DNA of 64,000 bases from Stemphylium vesicarium. Taxonomy: Eukaryota > Ascomycota > Dothideomycetes > Pleosporales > Pleosporaceae. This document shows, piece by piece, positions 12,601-23,627 of this stretch. Positions within the stretch are counted from its first letter, which is position 1, and each line of letters starts with the position of its first letter. The position numbers and the translations under genes are program-made. Below the pieces are notes generated by a model, which saw nothing but the letters and a program-made list of their open reading frames with translations, did no database searches and was not told the origin of the DNA. Location of the stretch: assembly GCA_004380135.1 (NCBI GenBank), contig QXCR01000037.1, positions 62,001 to 126,000 on the forward strand. The letters are read 5' to 3'.

Positions 12601-12678
12601 CAACTGCGCAAAGAAGCTATTCCTTCTCAACGTTCACCTCGCTCCAATCTCGCTCGCACTATGACTACGCCTCAATAA
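9621..12678 (+). CDS. Uds1-domain (up-regulated during septation) long coiled-coil protein
   Basis: Predicted 1,001-residue cytoplasmic coiled-coil protein in two exons (9621-12506, 12559-12678; a 52-base intron with ACTAAT branch point). A disordered N-terminus (about 1-90) is followed by the Uds1 domain: DPVAMHLLVETAIGDSQNF, FDILTVEEVDALKQEQKVL, and a helix ending in ATRSLGRL (about 97-165). From about residue 560 it is almost continuous coiled coil. Residues 628-725 are seven tandem 14-residue repeats of consensus RAxAYExxLKDAQE. The family was named for septation-linked expression in fission yeast, so a role in septum formation or cell polarity is inference by homology. The C-terminal exon adds a basic, Ser-rich tail. 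Confidence 0.85.
11502..11795 (+). repeat. Seven tandem 42-base (14-residue) coding repeats in the Uds1-domain gene
   Basis: Units start at 11502, 11544, 11586, 11628, 11670, 11712 and 11754. They encode variants such as RAIAYENQLKDVQE, RAAAYKEELKDHQE and RTAGYEAQVRDAQE. Fourteen residues is two heptads, so unit gain or loss keeps coiled-coil register. The DNA units are diverged, so this is an old expansion. Confidence 0.85.
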
Positions 12679-13135
12679 CGAAAGTTCTTGGTGTTTGCTG
12701 TATTTGCGTTTGACATGAACTCTTTTCTTTTCAACGTCATCACACGTCACGCTGTCTATCTTTTCACTTCTTCATCATCTTCTTCACCAATTGTATTTCT
12801 TGTATACCCACCTTTACATCTTACCTCTTTTCTATTTTCCCATTATCAAACCTACCATCATCGACGCATTTGACGCGGAGTCTGGAATTTGGGGGAAGGC
12901 ATATCACATATAAATATCTTGGGAATTGGAACACTCATTTTGTTATCAGAAACGAGGGCTCGTTGTCACTTGTGCATATAGAAAGTTAATGTATATATGC
13001 CCGTTTGTTTAGACTGGTAAGATCTGGATATATAGGCTTGTCTTGTCAGTCGACTACATCGTCATTTCATCGCAAGGAAGATTCGGAAGTCATCAATGTC
13101 TTCGTCTCCTCATCTTCTTCCCCCTATACCTAATC
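12679..13135. other. Convergent 3' region between Uds1-domain and nucleotidase genes
   Basis: A 457-base AT-richer spacer with T/C-rich tracts, consistent with the 3' UTRs and polyadenylation regions of two convergent genes. No gene is seen. Confidence 0.5.
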
Positions 13136-15290
13136 CTATACCTCGATCCTCGCACCAGCACCAACCTCCCTAATCCTCCCCTCCAACCTCGGCGCAATCG
13201 CCTTTGTCCAATTGACAACAAACTCGCCTCCGCCCAACTCATCGCACAGCTCGGGGTGTCCCTTTAGCCCCGCCACACGCCACCATTTTCGCATTACCCT
13301 GCGAATGATTTCAACCTGTCTATCCGAAAACGCGATCGGAGCGCTAGCGTCATACAGCGCGCCGTCGTCTTCATCTTCGTCTGCGTCTGGGTCTTCTGAC
13401 TCCGAGTCCGTGGACGAGCTGGTTTTGGATTCGTTTACGACTCTCTCGACATTTGGATGTCGTGGAGCGGTGGGCGACGTAGGCGACGGCTCATGAAACG
13501 CATGACCGTGTTTCTGGAGGTTATTTTGAATGGAGTCGAATTTCCCAGTCATGGATTTGCCCCAGCGCTTCCACTTGCCAAGAACCTTGAGCGACATGAA
13601 GTATTGGCGGAGAATGGTGGAGATGAGGACGCCGTTTTCCTCGGACACGAGTTCTTTGGCGACGCCGCCTTCTTCTTCGATGAGGAGGGATGTGTAGCCA
13701 TCTAATCAAGTCAAGAAAAGGGGAGGTTAGTTGAGTTTCTTGGTCGTCGGCAATAGAAACAAGGGTAGAAGTGAAAGTAACATACCTTTCCCCCTCCCCA
13801 TATACCCCCTCGTAGCAAGAACATACTCCCTCCTCTCATCCACCTCCTCCTCACCAATCCGCACATTGCGTATCCTGCTATGCGGCGCCTGCGAATAATC
13901 CGCCTCGAAGCTGATATTCGACACCTGCGGGAACCGTCCCTCCAGCGCCGGATAATTACTAACGCCGTTCTCCAGCGCCTCACGGATCGCCTTCCCCGTC
14001 ACTTTGAGCACAACAACGGGGTCCTCAAAGGGGAAACAATTGACCAGGTCCCGCAGCTTGAGCACGCCTGGAGGATAGATTTGGTCTCCGCGGATGGTGC
14101 CAGCGGCCATGATGCAGCAATCGGCGCTGTAGTAGTAGCGCATGAGATCGCAGACAAAGTTCCCGATGTTGGATTCGCGCGTGCGCACCGTGGTGAAGCG
14201 TGCATCGAGCGGGGCAGCCGTGTATCCAATCGGTTTATCGAGTCTCTTTCGAATTTCCCTTGTTTGCTCCTCGACCAGCGCCATAGCTTGGGGGTCCTGC
14301 GGTATAGCGCCCACGACATCGCGTCTCACAATCTTGAAATCCCAACCTTTCCCTTCGGCGCGACGCCACGCCTCGATGTGGGACAGCTGCTTGAAATCCG
14401 TGCCCGAACGCAGGACTTGCGTCCCGTTGATCAGGCTGTACGAGTAGTAGTGGTCGTGGCCGCCGAGGATAATGTCGATGTATTCTGAGCCGCAGAGCTT
14501 GGCTAGTTTATTGTCGTTTGGCTCGCGTTGGTGCGAGACGCAGACGATTATCTCGGCGCCTTGGGCGCGCAGATCCGGGATTAGCTCTTTGGCGGTTTCA
14601 GAGGCGCTCTTGTAAATGATGTCTGGGGGCAGCGCGTTGATCGTGTCGAGCCATTCGCGCTCGGCGAGGCCGATGACGCCCACTTTGATGCCGTTGGAGG
14701 CGGTTAGCATGACTGTTTTTTGCGCGTTGCCTAGCGGGACGCTGTCGCCGAGGGCGGGGTCGTGAACGTTGGCTAGGAGCCACGGGAATTTGCATTTTCC
14801 GGTTAGGTAGCGGTATTGCTTTACGCCGAAGTCGAGGTCGTGGTTCTGAGGAGGTGTTAGCATGGAGATGGATATGAGAGGCATGTGGGGGATACGTACA
14901 CCGACACAAGACACATCTGTACCGATGTTGTTGAGCACGGGGACCATATGTTTGCCTGTGTGTAACCCATTAGTATCTTTTAAACCAACCTCAAATCATT
15001 GCAGTTAACGAACCCTTTGTGATACTGCTCTCAATACTCGGATTGAACGCATCGCCCGAGAAAAACGTCAACAGCTTCGTCTGCCCCTCAAACCTCTCAT
15101 CATCCCTATAGTAATTGACCAGAGTCTGGAATCGTGCATATCCTCCCACTGGCTCTCGTGATCCAGCTTCAACGTGGTAAACATCATTGTAGTGCAGGAA
15201 ACGAAGGTCTGGCGGGGCATCTGCCGCCCCACCTTTCGGCTCACAGATGACCAATTCCTCAGCTGATGGCTGCTGTTCTGTCGCCGTCAT
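13136..15290 (-). CDS. Metallophosphoesterase / 5'-nucleotidase family protein
   Basis: Predicted 652-residue enzyme in four exons (15290-15014, 14955-14900, 14845-13786, 13701-13136). Metal-binding blocks of the calcineurin-like phosphoesterase fold appear in order: LRFLHYNDVYHV, FFSGDAFNPS, VGNHDLDFGV, LLANVHD, ILGGHDHYY. The 5'-nucleotidase C-terminal domain follows: ESNIGNFVCDLMRYY, AGTIRGDQIYPPG, FPFEDPVVVLKVTGKAIREALENG. The last quarter is an acidic, Ser-rich linker and a helical tail not found in secreted 5'-nucleotidases. There is no signal peptide, so it is probably intracellular. Hydrolysis of nucleoside monophosphates or related phosphoesters is inferred from the family. The short exon 2 (56 bases) carries the first half of the GNHD motif. 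Confidence 0.9.
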
Positions 15291-16056
15291 AGTGGGATTC
15301 TATGTTGGAAAGTGTAAGCAAGAAGTGAAAAAGAAACAAACGCAAAATTGTTATGATATTGATGTCTCGTGTCGTACTCATCCAGCGGTGAGGATGTGCT
15401 GCATCATTATCGGGGGCTAGCGCTTCAGGGTCCAGGCCCACGTTCGTGTTATTGCATGGCTTCCCACTTGGCGACCAATCGCTTGAGAGGAGATTCAAAG
15501 TACACTGGTTGATCTGCAGGGGCAGTACTGGGGGCTGGCGGGGATCGTGCCGCTGCAGGTGACATACACAGGCAAGATGCGTAATCACCATTCCGGCTCG
15601 ACGCTTTTGAATAGTATGCATGATTGTTCGCTATAAATATGTTGTACAAAAAGACATATGACGACGTGTCGTATACAAGAGTATCGACAGACAGTTGGGG
15701 GGTCGGGGGGGACGCAAGGAATAACGCTTCTCAATGCCGAGTCAAGCGATGCACAAACGCCAGAATCCACCCAACGGATATCTCGCATGTCCAAGTGTTC
15801 ATCATCGTAATGAGAAAGAGAGAAGGAAATAAAAGAAGCTGCGCCGCGTACCCAATTCTGCCAAGGGGAGGGGAAACGCCGCAAAAGCCCACACAAAGAA
15901 TCCAAAGAAAATCAGACCCAAGTTGGAAGCTCACCCTCAGAGAGCATTCCAACCATCCCAGAGATTTAACCTAGCCTTGCCCTTACCCTTCGGGCCTTGC
16001 CTAGACCCAGCTGCCGCTGGACCCGTCCCAGAACGCCTTGAACTCCTTCCTAATTC
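15291..16056. other. Intergenic: nucleotidase upstream region and ING gene 3' side
   Basis: A 766-base spacer between two minus-strand genes. Apart from the presumed nucleotidase promoter next to 15290, only short overlapping frames with no domain are present. Confidence 0.45.
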
Positions 16057-18186
16057 CTATTGTCTACTACTGCCCGGACGGCCCCCCTTGGCCTTCGCTT
16101 TGGCGTGTGTCTCCTTGCACTCGTCACTGCAGAACCATTTTGCCCTGCCCGTAGGCGGCTTGTCAAGGTGTACGCAGCCGAGATGGAACCACTCGCGGGG
16201 ACAGTCGTCGTTGTCACAGGCAATCATGTTGCCGTATGACACTTCGTTGCAGTAGCAATATCGGGGTTCATCACCATCTTCCTCAGACTCGACCTCGGGC
16301 TCTGCTTCTGCCTCGGCCTCTTGGTAGTCTTGTTCTTGTGCAACGGAGCTCGCTGCGGAGGATGGCGGGTTCGATTTCACGTTGGGGGCGGGCTTCATCG
16401 CTGGAGAAGCAGTAATGGTGTTTTGTTGTGCGTTCTTCTTATGCCCGCGTTTCGATGCCGTACCAGTCGTGCTGTTGTTTTCTGACGAGGTATTCGAGTT
16501 GGTATTGCCATTATTCGCATTGCGACTGCTGCGGCTTCGCGCCATGGGAATTTCGGGAAATGCGCCAGCGACGGGTGTTACAGTCTTCGAGGTTCGGCCG
16601 GGTCGGGCTGAGGCTGGCGCGGGCACGGGTACGTCAATGTCCATGCTTTCTGGCTCTGGATGTCCCAGATCTTCCAGCTTCATGTTGGATGTTTCGAATG
16701 ACGGGTGTGCATCTGTAGGCTCCTTTGGTGTCGATGCGCCCTTTATCGAGGCATTGTCGCGCACAATACCGGCAGCCTGCTCGAGCTCAGCAATCGCGTT
16801 GCTGCTCGCAGCTTGTTGCACAGAGTGAGATGAGGACGGGCGGCGTCCAGCCGGCGCATCTTGATCTTTGACTGATGCGACAGAAGTCGCGGTCGAGTTC
16901 TTGCGTGCCCGCGCCGATAGCGGGCGGTCCGACGCACCGGCAATGGCTTTGTTGATGGCGAAGTTGGCGGCGAGGGGCGACGCGGCCGTGGGGGGCGAGT
17001 ACGGCGGTATCGGGTTCTTGCGCTGGGTGGGCACGGGAGCTGCTCGTGGCTTGCGTTTGGCAGCACCGTTTTCTGGACCTGGCGTGCCTCGTGGGCTTGA
17101 TCCACCGCGTGCTCCATTGCTAGCAGCTTTCAAGGCACTGCTCAGGGACCGCTCCATGGGTGGGGCGGCCGGTGTTGCGGCTGCGGCGAGGGCCTTTTCG
17201 GTCTTCTTTCGTTTGCCGTGGGGACCTGTGCCGTTGCTCGATGTGCCCAGGCCAATGTTTCGGTTGTCGGGCGCCGCTGCCTCGACAGGCATTGGCTTCC
17301 TCTTCTGTGTTTTCTTTGCCGGTCGGTCATCGAAGTCGGAATCGATCTGGTGGTGTCGGCTGCGCTTGTTCGCATGCATAGCTTCCCTCCGAGCCTCGCT
17401 TTTCGCGGCGATAGAATCCACGTCATGCACGTGCTGAGCGGCAGCAGCGAGGTTATTCGCCGCAGCCACCTCACGCCGCTGTCGCTCGTGGGACTGCCCG
17501 CCCTTCTTTTTCTCCTCCTTGTCCGCGTAGGCCCAATGTGTCAGGCTACCGTATCGCGCCTCGTCGCTAATTTCGCCGTCGAGCTGTGAGTGCGAGTGAT
17601 GCATGCGCATGAGGCCTTTGTCCTTGGTCGCCTTTGCACCCTGGAGCACTACCAGCTTCTCGTCGAGTGTAGGGAGCATGTTGGCGATCAGCATGCGGAG
17701 GCGAAAGAAGAGCTGGCGCTTCCGCATCGCGGCTTGCTCTTCTGGGGAGAGGTTCTCGGGGTTCTGTGGCAGCTGTGAGTGCTTGGATTCTCTTGTCGTC
17801 TCGGATGGCCGAGGGCTTACGCTGGGACCATTTTCTACTCCCGCGACACTATTCTCCCCAGTTGACACCTGAGTCCTAGTGGTGACGGGCTGCTGGGCAA
17901 TGTCGTCGAGCAGCTCCTTGAGCATGTATTCCGGGTCGTGGAGTTTGGCCTCGACCTCCTTGAACATGGAGAAGTGCTTGATAATCTCCTTGGGGAACGC
18001 ATCGACTGCGCCCGTAAAGTGTGTGAGGGCGGGCAAGAAGCCGGGCGCGCTGTTGGAGGCTTCGGGCGTCTGCTCCATGCCGCTCGCAGCAAGCCGGCCG
18101 GCAAAGGTGCGCGCATAGTAATTTGTCGGGCGGACGGTAGCCCGTCCCTGTCTTGTAGAGGTTCGTGTGCCTGTAGTCGGAGGCAT
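16057..18186 (-). CDS. ING-family PHD-finger chromatin protein (Pho23/Yng type)
   Basis: Nuclear histone-reader protein of 709 residues in one exon. The N-terminal ING helical domain is visible (LTHFTGAVDAFPKEIIKHF, VEAKLHDPEYMLKELLDDIA, FFRLRMLIANMLPTLDEKL, about residues 50-190). A very long disordered Ala/Ser/Pro/Lys-rich linker (about 200-620) follows. The C-terminal PHD finger is C4-H-C3: CYCNEVSYGNMIACDNDDC, EWFHLGCVHL, WFCSDEC. Known ING PHD fingers bind H3K4me3 and target NuA3, NuA4 or Rpd3L complexes; the sequence does not decide which. The length is well above yeast homologues (about 220-330) because of the linker, as is common in filamentous fungi. Confidence 0.88.
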   Translation of the reverse strand: MPPTTGTRTSTRQGRATVRPTNYYARTFAGRLAASGMEQTPEASNSAPGFLPALTHFTGAVDAFPKEIIKHFSMFKEVEAKLHDPEYMLKELLDDIAQQPVTTRTQVSTGENSVAGVENGPSVSPRPSETTRESKHSQLPQNPENLSPEEQAAMRKRQLFFRLRMLIANMLPTLDEKLVVLQGAKATKDKGLMRMHHSHSQLDGEISDEARYGSLTHWAYADKEEKKKGGQSHERQRREVAAANNLAAAAQHVHDVDSIAAKSEARREAMHANKRSRHHQIDSDFDDRPAKKTQKRKPMPVEAAAPDNRNIGLGTSSNGTGPHGKRKKTEKALAAAATPAAPPMERSLSSALKAASNGARGGSSPRGTPGPENGAAKRKPRAAPVPTQRKNPIPPYSPPTAASPLAANFAINKAIAGASDRPLSARARKNSTATSVASVKDQDAPAGRRPSSSHSVQQAASSNAIAELEQAAGIVRDNASIKGASTPKEPTDAHPSFETSNMKLEDLGHPEPESMDIDVPVPAPASARPGRTSKTVTPVAGAFPEIPMARSRSSRNANNGNTNSNTSSENNSTTGTASKRGHKKNAQQNTITASPAMKPAPNVKSNPPSSAASSVAQEQDYQEAEAEAEPEVESEEDGDEPRYCYCNEVSYGNMIACDNDDCPREWFHLGCVHLDKPPTGRAKWFCSDECKETHAKAKAKGGRPGSSRQ

Positions 18187-20194
18187 CGTGGCTAGGAGAG
18201 CGCTCGGTCGGTTGGATGGCGTGGAATGAGGCCGCGAACGCGCTCAGCCCAGAACAGGGTGCTTGGAAACAAGTTGCGTGATAGAAATGACGTATGGGCG
18301 CATCTCAAGCGATACAGAAGAGTTTGCTGGCGTTTCCCGCAATTTGCTTGTCTCAGCAAGGTAAGGTAGCGTTGAACAGGAGCTCCTCACTACCCGTCGA
18401 CAAGCGCGAAAAGACGCCAAGGCTGTTGACGGAATTGAGCCTCCTCGCGCACGTGTTTCCCGTTATCGGCGCTAGTCGCTCCGATAGTGACTAAGCCAGG
18501 GTTATGCCCCTTCCCCAACACCAGACCTGCAACACGCCACTACCACGACCCTGGGAAAGCCGAGGTAACCTTGAGGAGGGGTTCCTTTCACTAAAGCTCT
18601 TGTATTTAGGATTCTTAGCGCTGGTTGTGCTATATTCATGGGGTTCGTACATGCGACCTCGCTCTGTATTCCACATGTGGAGATCCCTCTGAAGACAGTC
18701 GTCTCATGTCTGTTGAGATCACCAGGTATGCACGTCACATACTTGAAGCCTGCCATTAGATTCAACACCCAATGTGTTACTACCATACAATAGGAAGACC
18801 GTAACGATTCGCGGCATCCGAGATTTACCCCCGAGTGTGGCTTGGGACCATAGCCGGCCCACGTCGCACTCACACAGCCATAATCCTACAAAGGTGACAG
18901 GAACTAGTATTCTATAATGGCATACAAGGAAGACCCTACCAATCAGCTTATTTCTTATAGCCGCTCGGGAATGCAGCTATTCAGATACCAGTATTCTGAA
19001 GGCCTAGTCGACACTTGGGATGGGTCCAGTAAGGCTTGCACTAAACGCCACTGCCAGTTCAAGCCTGGTGTATACAATTCGCAGGCATATTGCTTCCGTT
19101 GCCTACAATTGATTGGCTGCATCTCAGAATGGTCGCGTGTCTGAACTTATCCCCGAGCGCCGCGCGGGTCATTCGCGAGGTACTGTTCGTATCGATCCTC
19201 GACACTGCGACATCCCGGGAGGCTAACTTCACTAGTCAAACAAGTGAGGCGTATATACTCATCCACATCTGCCCTTTGCCAGGTGAGACCTTTTTCGTGG
19301 TCATGGGTTGAAACTGTTGGTAGCTTCGTTCAAGCCCTCGGCGTGACCTCATGGATTGCAACAGCGGATGGGTCGGTTGGGGCTGTCACACGTACAGAGG
19401 TTATATTCCGAGTCAATCACTGTCAATCGCTTCATTCACTTCTTCGTGCTACACTTTCAACGTTCATGACTACATGGATGACTCCATTCCCCTCGTTTCC
19501 TTCCCCTCAGTCATTCCTCGAAGCTCCGTTTGTCTGGTTCGTACTATGTTATTGTGGTTACTTGAAGACATTCCCCCGTGATCCTCGGATACAACAATTT
19601 CACGGCACAGTAGCCTAGAGAGCCTTGTCTTTCGGTTTGCGACTGTGGCGATTGTTTCAAGACCATTCGCTCATTCCTTTTTAATGTCCGCGTGTGTTGG
19701 CCTTCGCCAGTCGCGCGTGGGGCGTTATTCGCGTCTGGAGGCCATTGCCTGACATGCAAACGCTCCGCTTGAGAATCTAGAGGGCTATCGTGAGTCCCAC
19801 GGGCTCTCCATTGGCTCTAGCCATCAGGCAGATGGTCGTTCGGTGGGGTTCGTTCGGCTCCGGGCCGCTGTGCGTCACAATTCAAACTGCGGTTGTGAAT
19901 CACGGGCAATACGCAGGTACGTGGGTACACGAGTGAGTTCATTCATATCCTTCAAAACGGCGGGGGGTTCAATCCGCGGCTCAAACGGCGGGAATTCCGT
20001 CACTCTAGACTCTGCTTCACTTGTTATCGGCCTGCCGCGGTCGCACCGCCGCCCGCCTTCCATAACACTTTAAAAGATCCCTCCGCTCACCTCTTTCGAG
20101 ACTCTCCGCAACTCGACCACTATCAACACCAGTAGAGCTCACTAGCGATCATCTTATCAGCAACCTCTGAATATTCTTCCACGGCCCGCTTAGG
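18187..20194. other. 2.0 kb divergent intergenic region
   Basis: Lies between the starts of the ING gene (-) and the Cys/His-rich protein gene (+). The last 150 bases before 20195 look like a core promoter (TTTAAAAG near 20070 and pyrimidine-rich tracts). The rest holds only short mutually overlapping frames with no recognisable domain; no tRNA or transposon ends were found. It could include a degraded gene or an untranslated transcript, but nothing supports one. Confidence 0.45.
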
Positions 20195-21233
20195 ATGTCC
20201 ACCGACTCAGAGACCAACTCTCCCGGTGCTGCTAATACGACTGAGCTCACTCAAGCTGACAACATCCGCAACGCCATGAGCTTCAAAAATCTCCTCGCCA
20301 AGTCAGTCACTACTCCTGACACCACCGCAGCACTTGCGCCTCGGCCGCCCTCTACCCCGCCAAAGTCTGTGAAGGAAGAGACCTCATCGCCGCTTGCGTC
20401 CCCCGACACAGTTATGACTGAGCCTGTAAGTACCTGCGTTGTTGAAATTCCCCACCTCGCCACCTCACCACCGCACACTGTAAGATGTACTTGAATCGCA
20501 TACTGACCCCACTTCGCAACAGCAGACTGAGCCAGACGGCGCTTCCGAAGAAACCTTCGAGGACGGCGAAGACGTTCCTGACTCCCAGCGCGAGTTTGTT
20601 TGCATGAACGACGAACACACCCGCTGCCAGACTGGCCAGTACACCAAAGACCTGTCGCGCAAGGTCATTTCCGACCACTTCGGCCGCAACAAGGCCTGCA
20701 CACGCGACATTACCCAGTGGCCCCTCTTTTGTCGCAAGCACTATCAGCGCGCGACATACAACAAGGCAAAGTGGCAGATCCGCAAGGTTCAGCTCATCCT
20801 GCGCCAATTCGATGTGATCGAGAAGCAGTTCCCCGGCGCCACCTACGACATTGCATTCAAGAAGTCGGAGGAGGCTCGCCTGAACCAGTACTCGCGCCAA
20901 GTTGCATCCGGTCTGTCCAACGAGGCTGCGGAGAAGAACGTCGCGCCCGTCGCCGGCAAGCACTTCGAGGCGCCCATTGATGTCCTGCGTGAACTTGACC
21001 AATGGTTGGGCCGCGGCAAGAGTTACGACGAAGTCAAGAAGATTGTCGACGTCATCCTCCAAATGCTCGAGGAGCAGGAGTGCGATCAAGTCCCATCGAT
21101 TGAGTTCCTCCCCCAGCTCCCCGGCAAGTCTGCCTCACCCAAGAAGACCCCAACCAAGGCGCCAAAGTCACCAAAGTCGCCGTCCCGTGTCTCCACCAAG
21201 GGCTCAGTCAAGAAGACCAGCCAGAAGGCTTAG
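20195..21233 (+). CDS. Conserved-looking Cys/His-rich protein of unknown function
   Basis: Predicted 312 or 313 residues in two exons: 20195-20425 and 20523 (or 20526)-21233. I do not recognise the family. A disordered Thr/Pro/Ser-rich N-terminus (about 1-100) precedes a compact segment with regularly placed metal-ligand candidates: FVCMNDEHTRCQTGQYTK, HFGRNKACTRDITQWPLF, CRKHYQRATYNKAKWQI. This is a possible zinc-binding module (Cys, Cys, Cys, Cys, His). A helical region with an EEARLNQYSRQV motif follows, then a helix at DEVKKIVDVILQMLEEQE, and a Lys/Ser/Pro-rich basic tail (PKKTPTKAPKSPKSPSR) that could bind nucleic acid or be a nuclear signal. Base composition and codon use resemble neighbouring genes. 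The intron acceptor is a tandem CAGCAG, so one Gln may be alternatively included. Confidence 0.85.
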
Positions 21234-22493
21234 ACGACGATTTTCCTCTCTCTCTCTCGTATCACCCGGTGTTGCGGTCACCGCCACGCTTCCACGATCT
21301 TTTGTCTCTTTTTCCTTTGTTCAACGGTCCCGACGCTCCATCATCTAATCTGTATCACCCGCTCAACAGCCCCCCAACAGCGCTGAGGCGGCTGACGCAA
21401 GATGCATTGGAGGCAGTCTCTTTTCATCATCTTTCCCCTTTGTTCACTGCGTTCATGACACCATGCTTCTCCTACGCCGCCACCGTACCAGCGTATTTCC
21501 GCCACAAAAGAGCAAGACTGTTCATATGGGCTGGCATAGGGCACATGTACTTGTACGACAAAGACATGAGTGTCTGTACTCTTCTTGGCTGGTAACGATA
21601 CCCTTTTCCCTCATCTCTCTCATCTCCGGCGGAAGATGACAACGATGCTTTTCCATGCTTTACTCGGGCGTTACAGTTACAAGGCATGTAGATAATTCCC
21701 TGGATGGCGTTTACTTTGACTTCTTTTTCTTCCTAATTTACCTTTTTCATGAGTTCTGTGATACTACCCATCTGATGGGACGGACGACTACCTATCAATA
21801 TGCAACCATAAACTACATAGCCAGTCCACAATACAAGAAAAAAACATTACAAGCATACATGTAGTCGATGATGGAGTGATGTTCGCATAATCCGTGCTGT
21901 GTGCATGGTACCTTGCATGAACGATGCCATGCGATCCGCCGTGCATGCATAACGCAGGTACCTTGTACCAATCCTCACACCCATCGATCTATTCCGCTGT
22001 GGCTCTTGTCTCGGGGCTTTTTCTCTTGCGGTGGTGCCTGCATTTGTTTGCGGCCTGATCGCGGCACCGCGGACTAAGGTGGTGGTGGTGGCCATCATCG
22101 GTGAGCGAGCCTCGCTTGATGGCTGCGGCAGGCGGAGAGCGGGCGGCTGTCGCCTTGGTTTTCCCCACATGTACACCCCCATCCGAAGGAGTGGGTTGCG
22201 GTCGGTGTGCAAGGTGTGGCGTACTATGGGGGTCTGGTGAAATTGTGTGTGGGCGTCTTTCGGTGTCGGGGTAGTGTTCGTTCTGCGGCGGGACGAGTTG
22301 GGACGCCGGTTCACCATACTTGTATGGGAGGGTGAGGTGAGAGACGATTCCACAAAATAGGTACATCATACAGCGTCAATGTGAAGGCGAAGCAGTGACG
22401 CTCACGATGCAGACTTCTCGCCTGCGTTGCGGTTGCAACAACTTTATCCCCAGATCATCCTACCACACGACGCTGCCACTATAGCACGCGAAG
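21234..22493. other. Intergenic, 1.26 kb
   Basis: Starts with the 3' UTR of the Cys/His-rich gene (T-rich from about 21700). A 168-residue minus-strand frame (21847-22353) is His/Thr/Arg-rich and domain-less, and overlaps other frames of similar length; I do not consider it a gene. Confidence 0.4.
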
Positions 22494-23627
22494 ATGGAGC
22501 CTGACCTCATCATCAAGCCCTCAAAAGTGTGAGAGGGTGCGTTCAACTGGGACGGCTACTTTATACGGATGCACATAAAGACCGTCCTCGCGAGTTACAA
22601 CCGAAACGATCCACGAACATGGCCCATCATCGACGACCTTACCCAAACGGATAACGGAAGCGACTACCGTTGGAGCAAGACTCCTCCCGCGTTCCTAGAT
22701 TACAGTCAAGAACTCATGGAAGACCTGTTAGAGACGGGCCCGATGCAGAGAACCAAAGAGAAACACACCATGGTTTTCACAACGTCGAAGTCGTACAATC
22801 GATTCCGCGACTATCCTCTCAATTTCGACACGGATGGCAACCTGCGCAAATATCCACACATGACAGCTTTAGAATTGAAGGCATGGAGGGTGGTTGTGAC
22901 TGATCTAGACGCCTTCGAGGCAGAGAACGCATCCGGAGAATAGGGAGTTGGGGAGAATGTCTCACCTGCTATGGCCTACACAAAGATTATGAAGACTCTG
23001 ACAGAGGCGAGCACGCTACCTCAAGCGGAGATAGCAGAGCTGCAAGAAAAGCTGGGCAAGATCATGAAGAGTCTACAGAAAGAGCAAGAAAGAGCATGAG
23101 ATTTGAAAAAGCATGTCGAGGAGCTCTGGCTCAAGCTGAAGAATGCCCAAAACGAGACTGTCACTGTCGAGAATCGGCTGAGTAATGTGAAGAAGGAATT
23201 GCATGATGCGCAGAATGAGGCATTTGAGGCTAATGAGAAAATTGTGACGGTATGGTCTGAGATGTAGAAGGTCCAGAATGCCACCCCGCAGAAGCGCAAA
23301 GCCTTGGACAATGCATCGACTTCACAGCAAAATGTGGTGAGGGCGCAGGATTGAGACGTCTGTAGCCTACTTAGCTGCAATATCGGAATGACTGAGAGCA
23401 AGGAAACACAGCGCTTTCATAGCAATGTGGCGACAGCTGTCTTTACTTCACAAGAGCAGATTGAGGCTGCGCGTCGGCAGAGTTGGTCCGTTGGGGATAA
23501 ACTACTGGTACATGGCTTCGTTATCTAGACTAAATCCAGTCTTGCTTTTGCGTACCTGAAAAACACAATGGAAAATCATTTGACATTTGGGCGCACATTT
23601 CCTGAGCTTGAGGCTCTCTTGCACTAA
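22494..23627 (+). pseudogene. Decayed coiled-coil gene, copy 1 of a tandem pair, with six internal stops in one frame
   Basis: One frame runs 378 codons from ATG 22494 to TAA 23625. It is interrupted only by stops at 22530 (TGA), 22941 (TAG), 23097 (TGA), 23265 (TAG), 23352 (TGA) and 23526 (TAG); every interval is a multiple of three. The first part (YNRNDPRTWPIIDDLTQ, NRFRDYPLNFDTDGNLRKYP) aligns with the neighbour at 24017 (YDKNDPKTWPYVTLAAIEK, YKRYPFNYDEHDEPKEK). The middle is heptad-like coiled coil (LQEKLGKIMKSLQKEQE, VENRLSNVKKELHDAQNEA) followed by a basic TPQKRKALDN motif. Function unknown. Each stop is one C:G to T:A change from a sense codon (CGA, CAG or TGG). Confidence 0.7.

Noticed and set aside
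13880..14488. 202-residue plus-strand frame
   Set aside because: Antisense to the nucleotidase domain exon.
19966..19990. Second B-box-like GGTTCAATCC
   Set aside because: No complementary T-stem or upstream A-box; not a tRNA gene.
20412..21089. 225-residue minus-strand open frame
   Set aside because: Antisense to the Cys/His-rich gene. The plus-strand frame is spliced cleanly and has more protein-like sequence.
21847..22353. 168-residue minus-strand frame
   Set aside because: Low-complexity His/Thr/Arg composition, no promoter or domain, overlapped by other frames.
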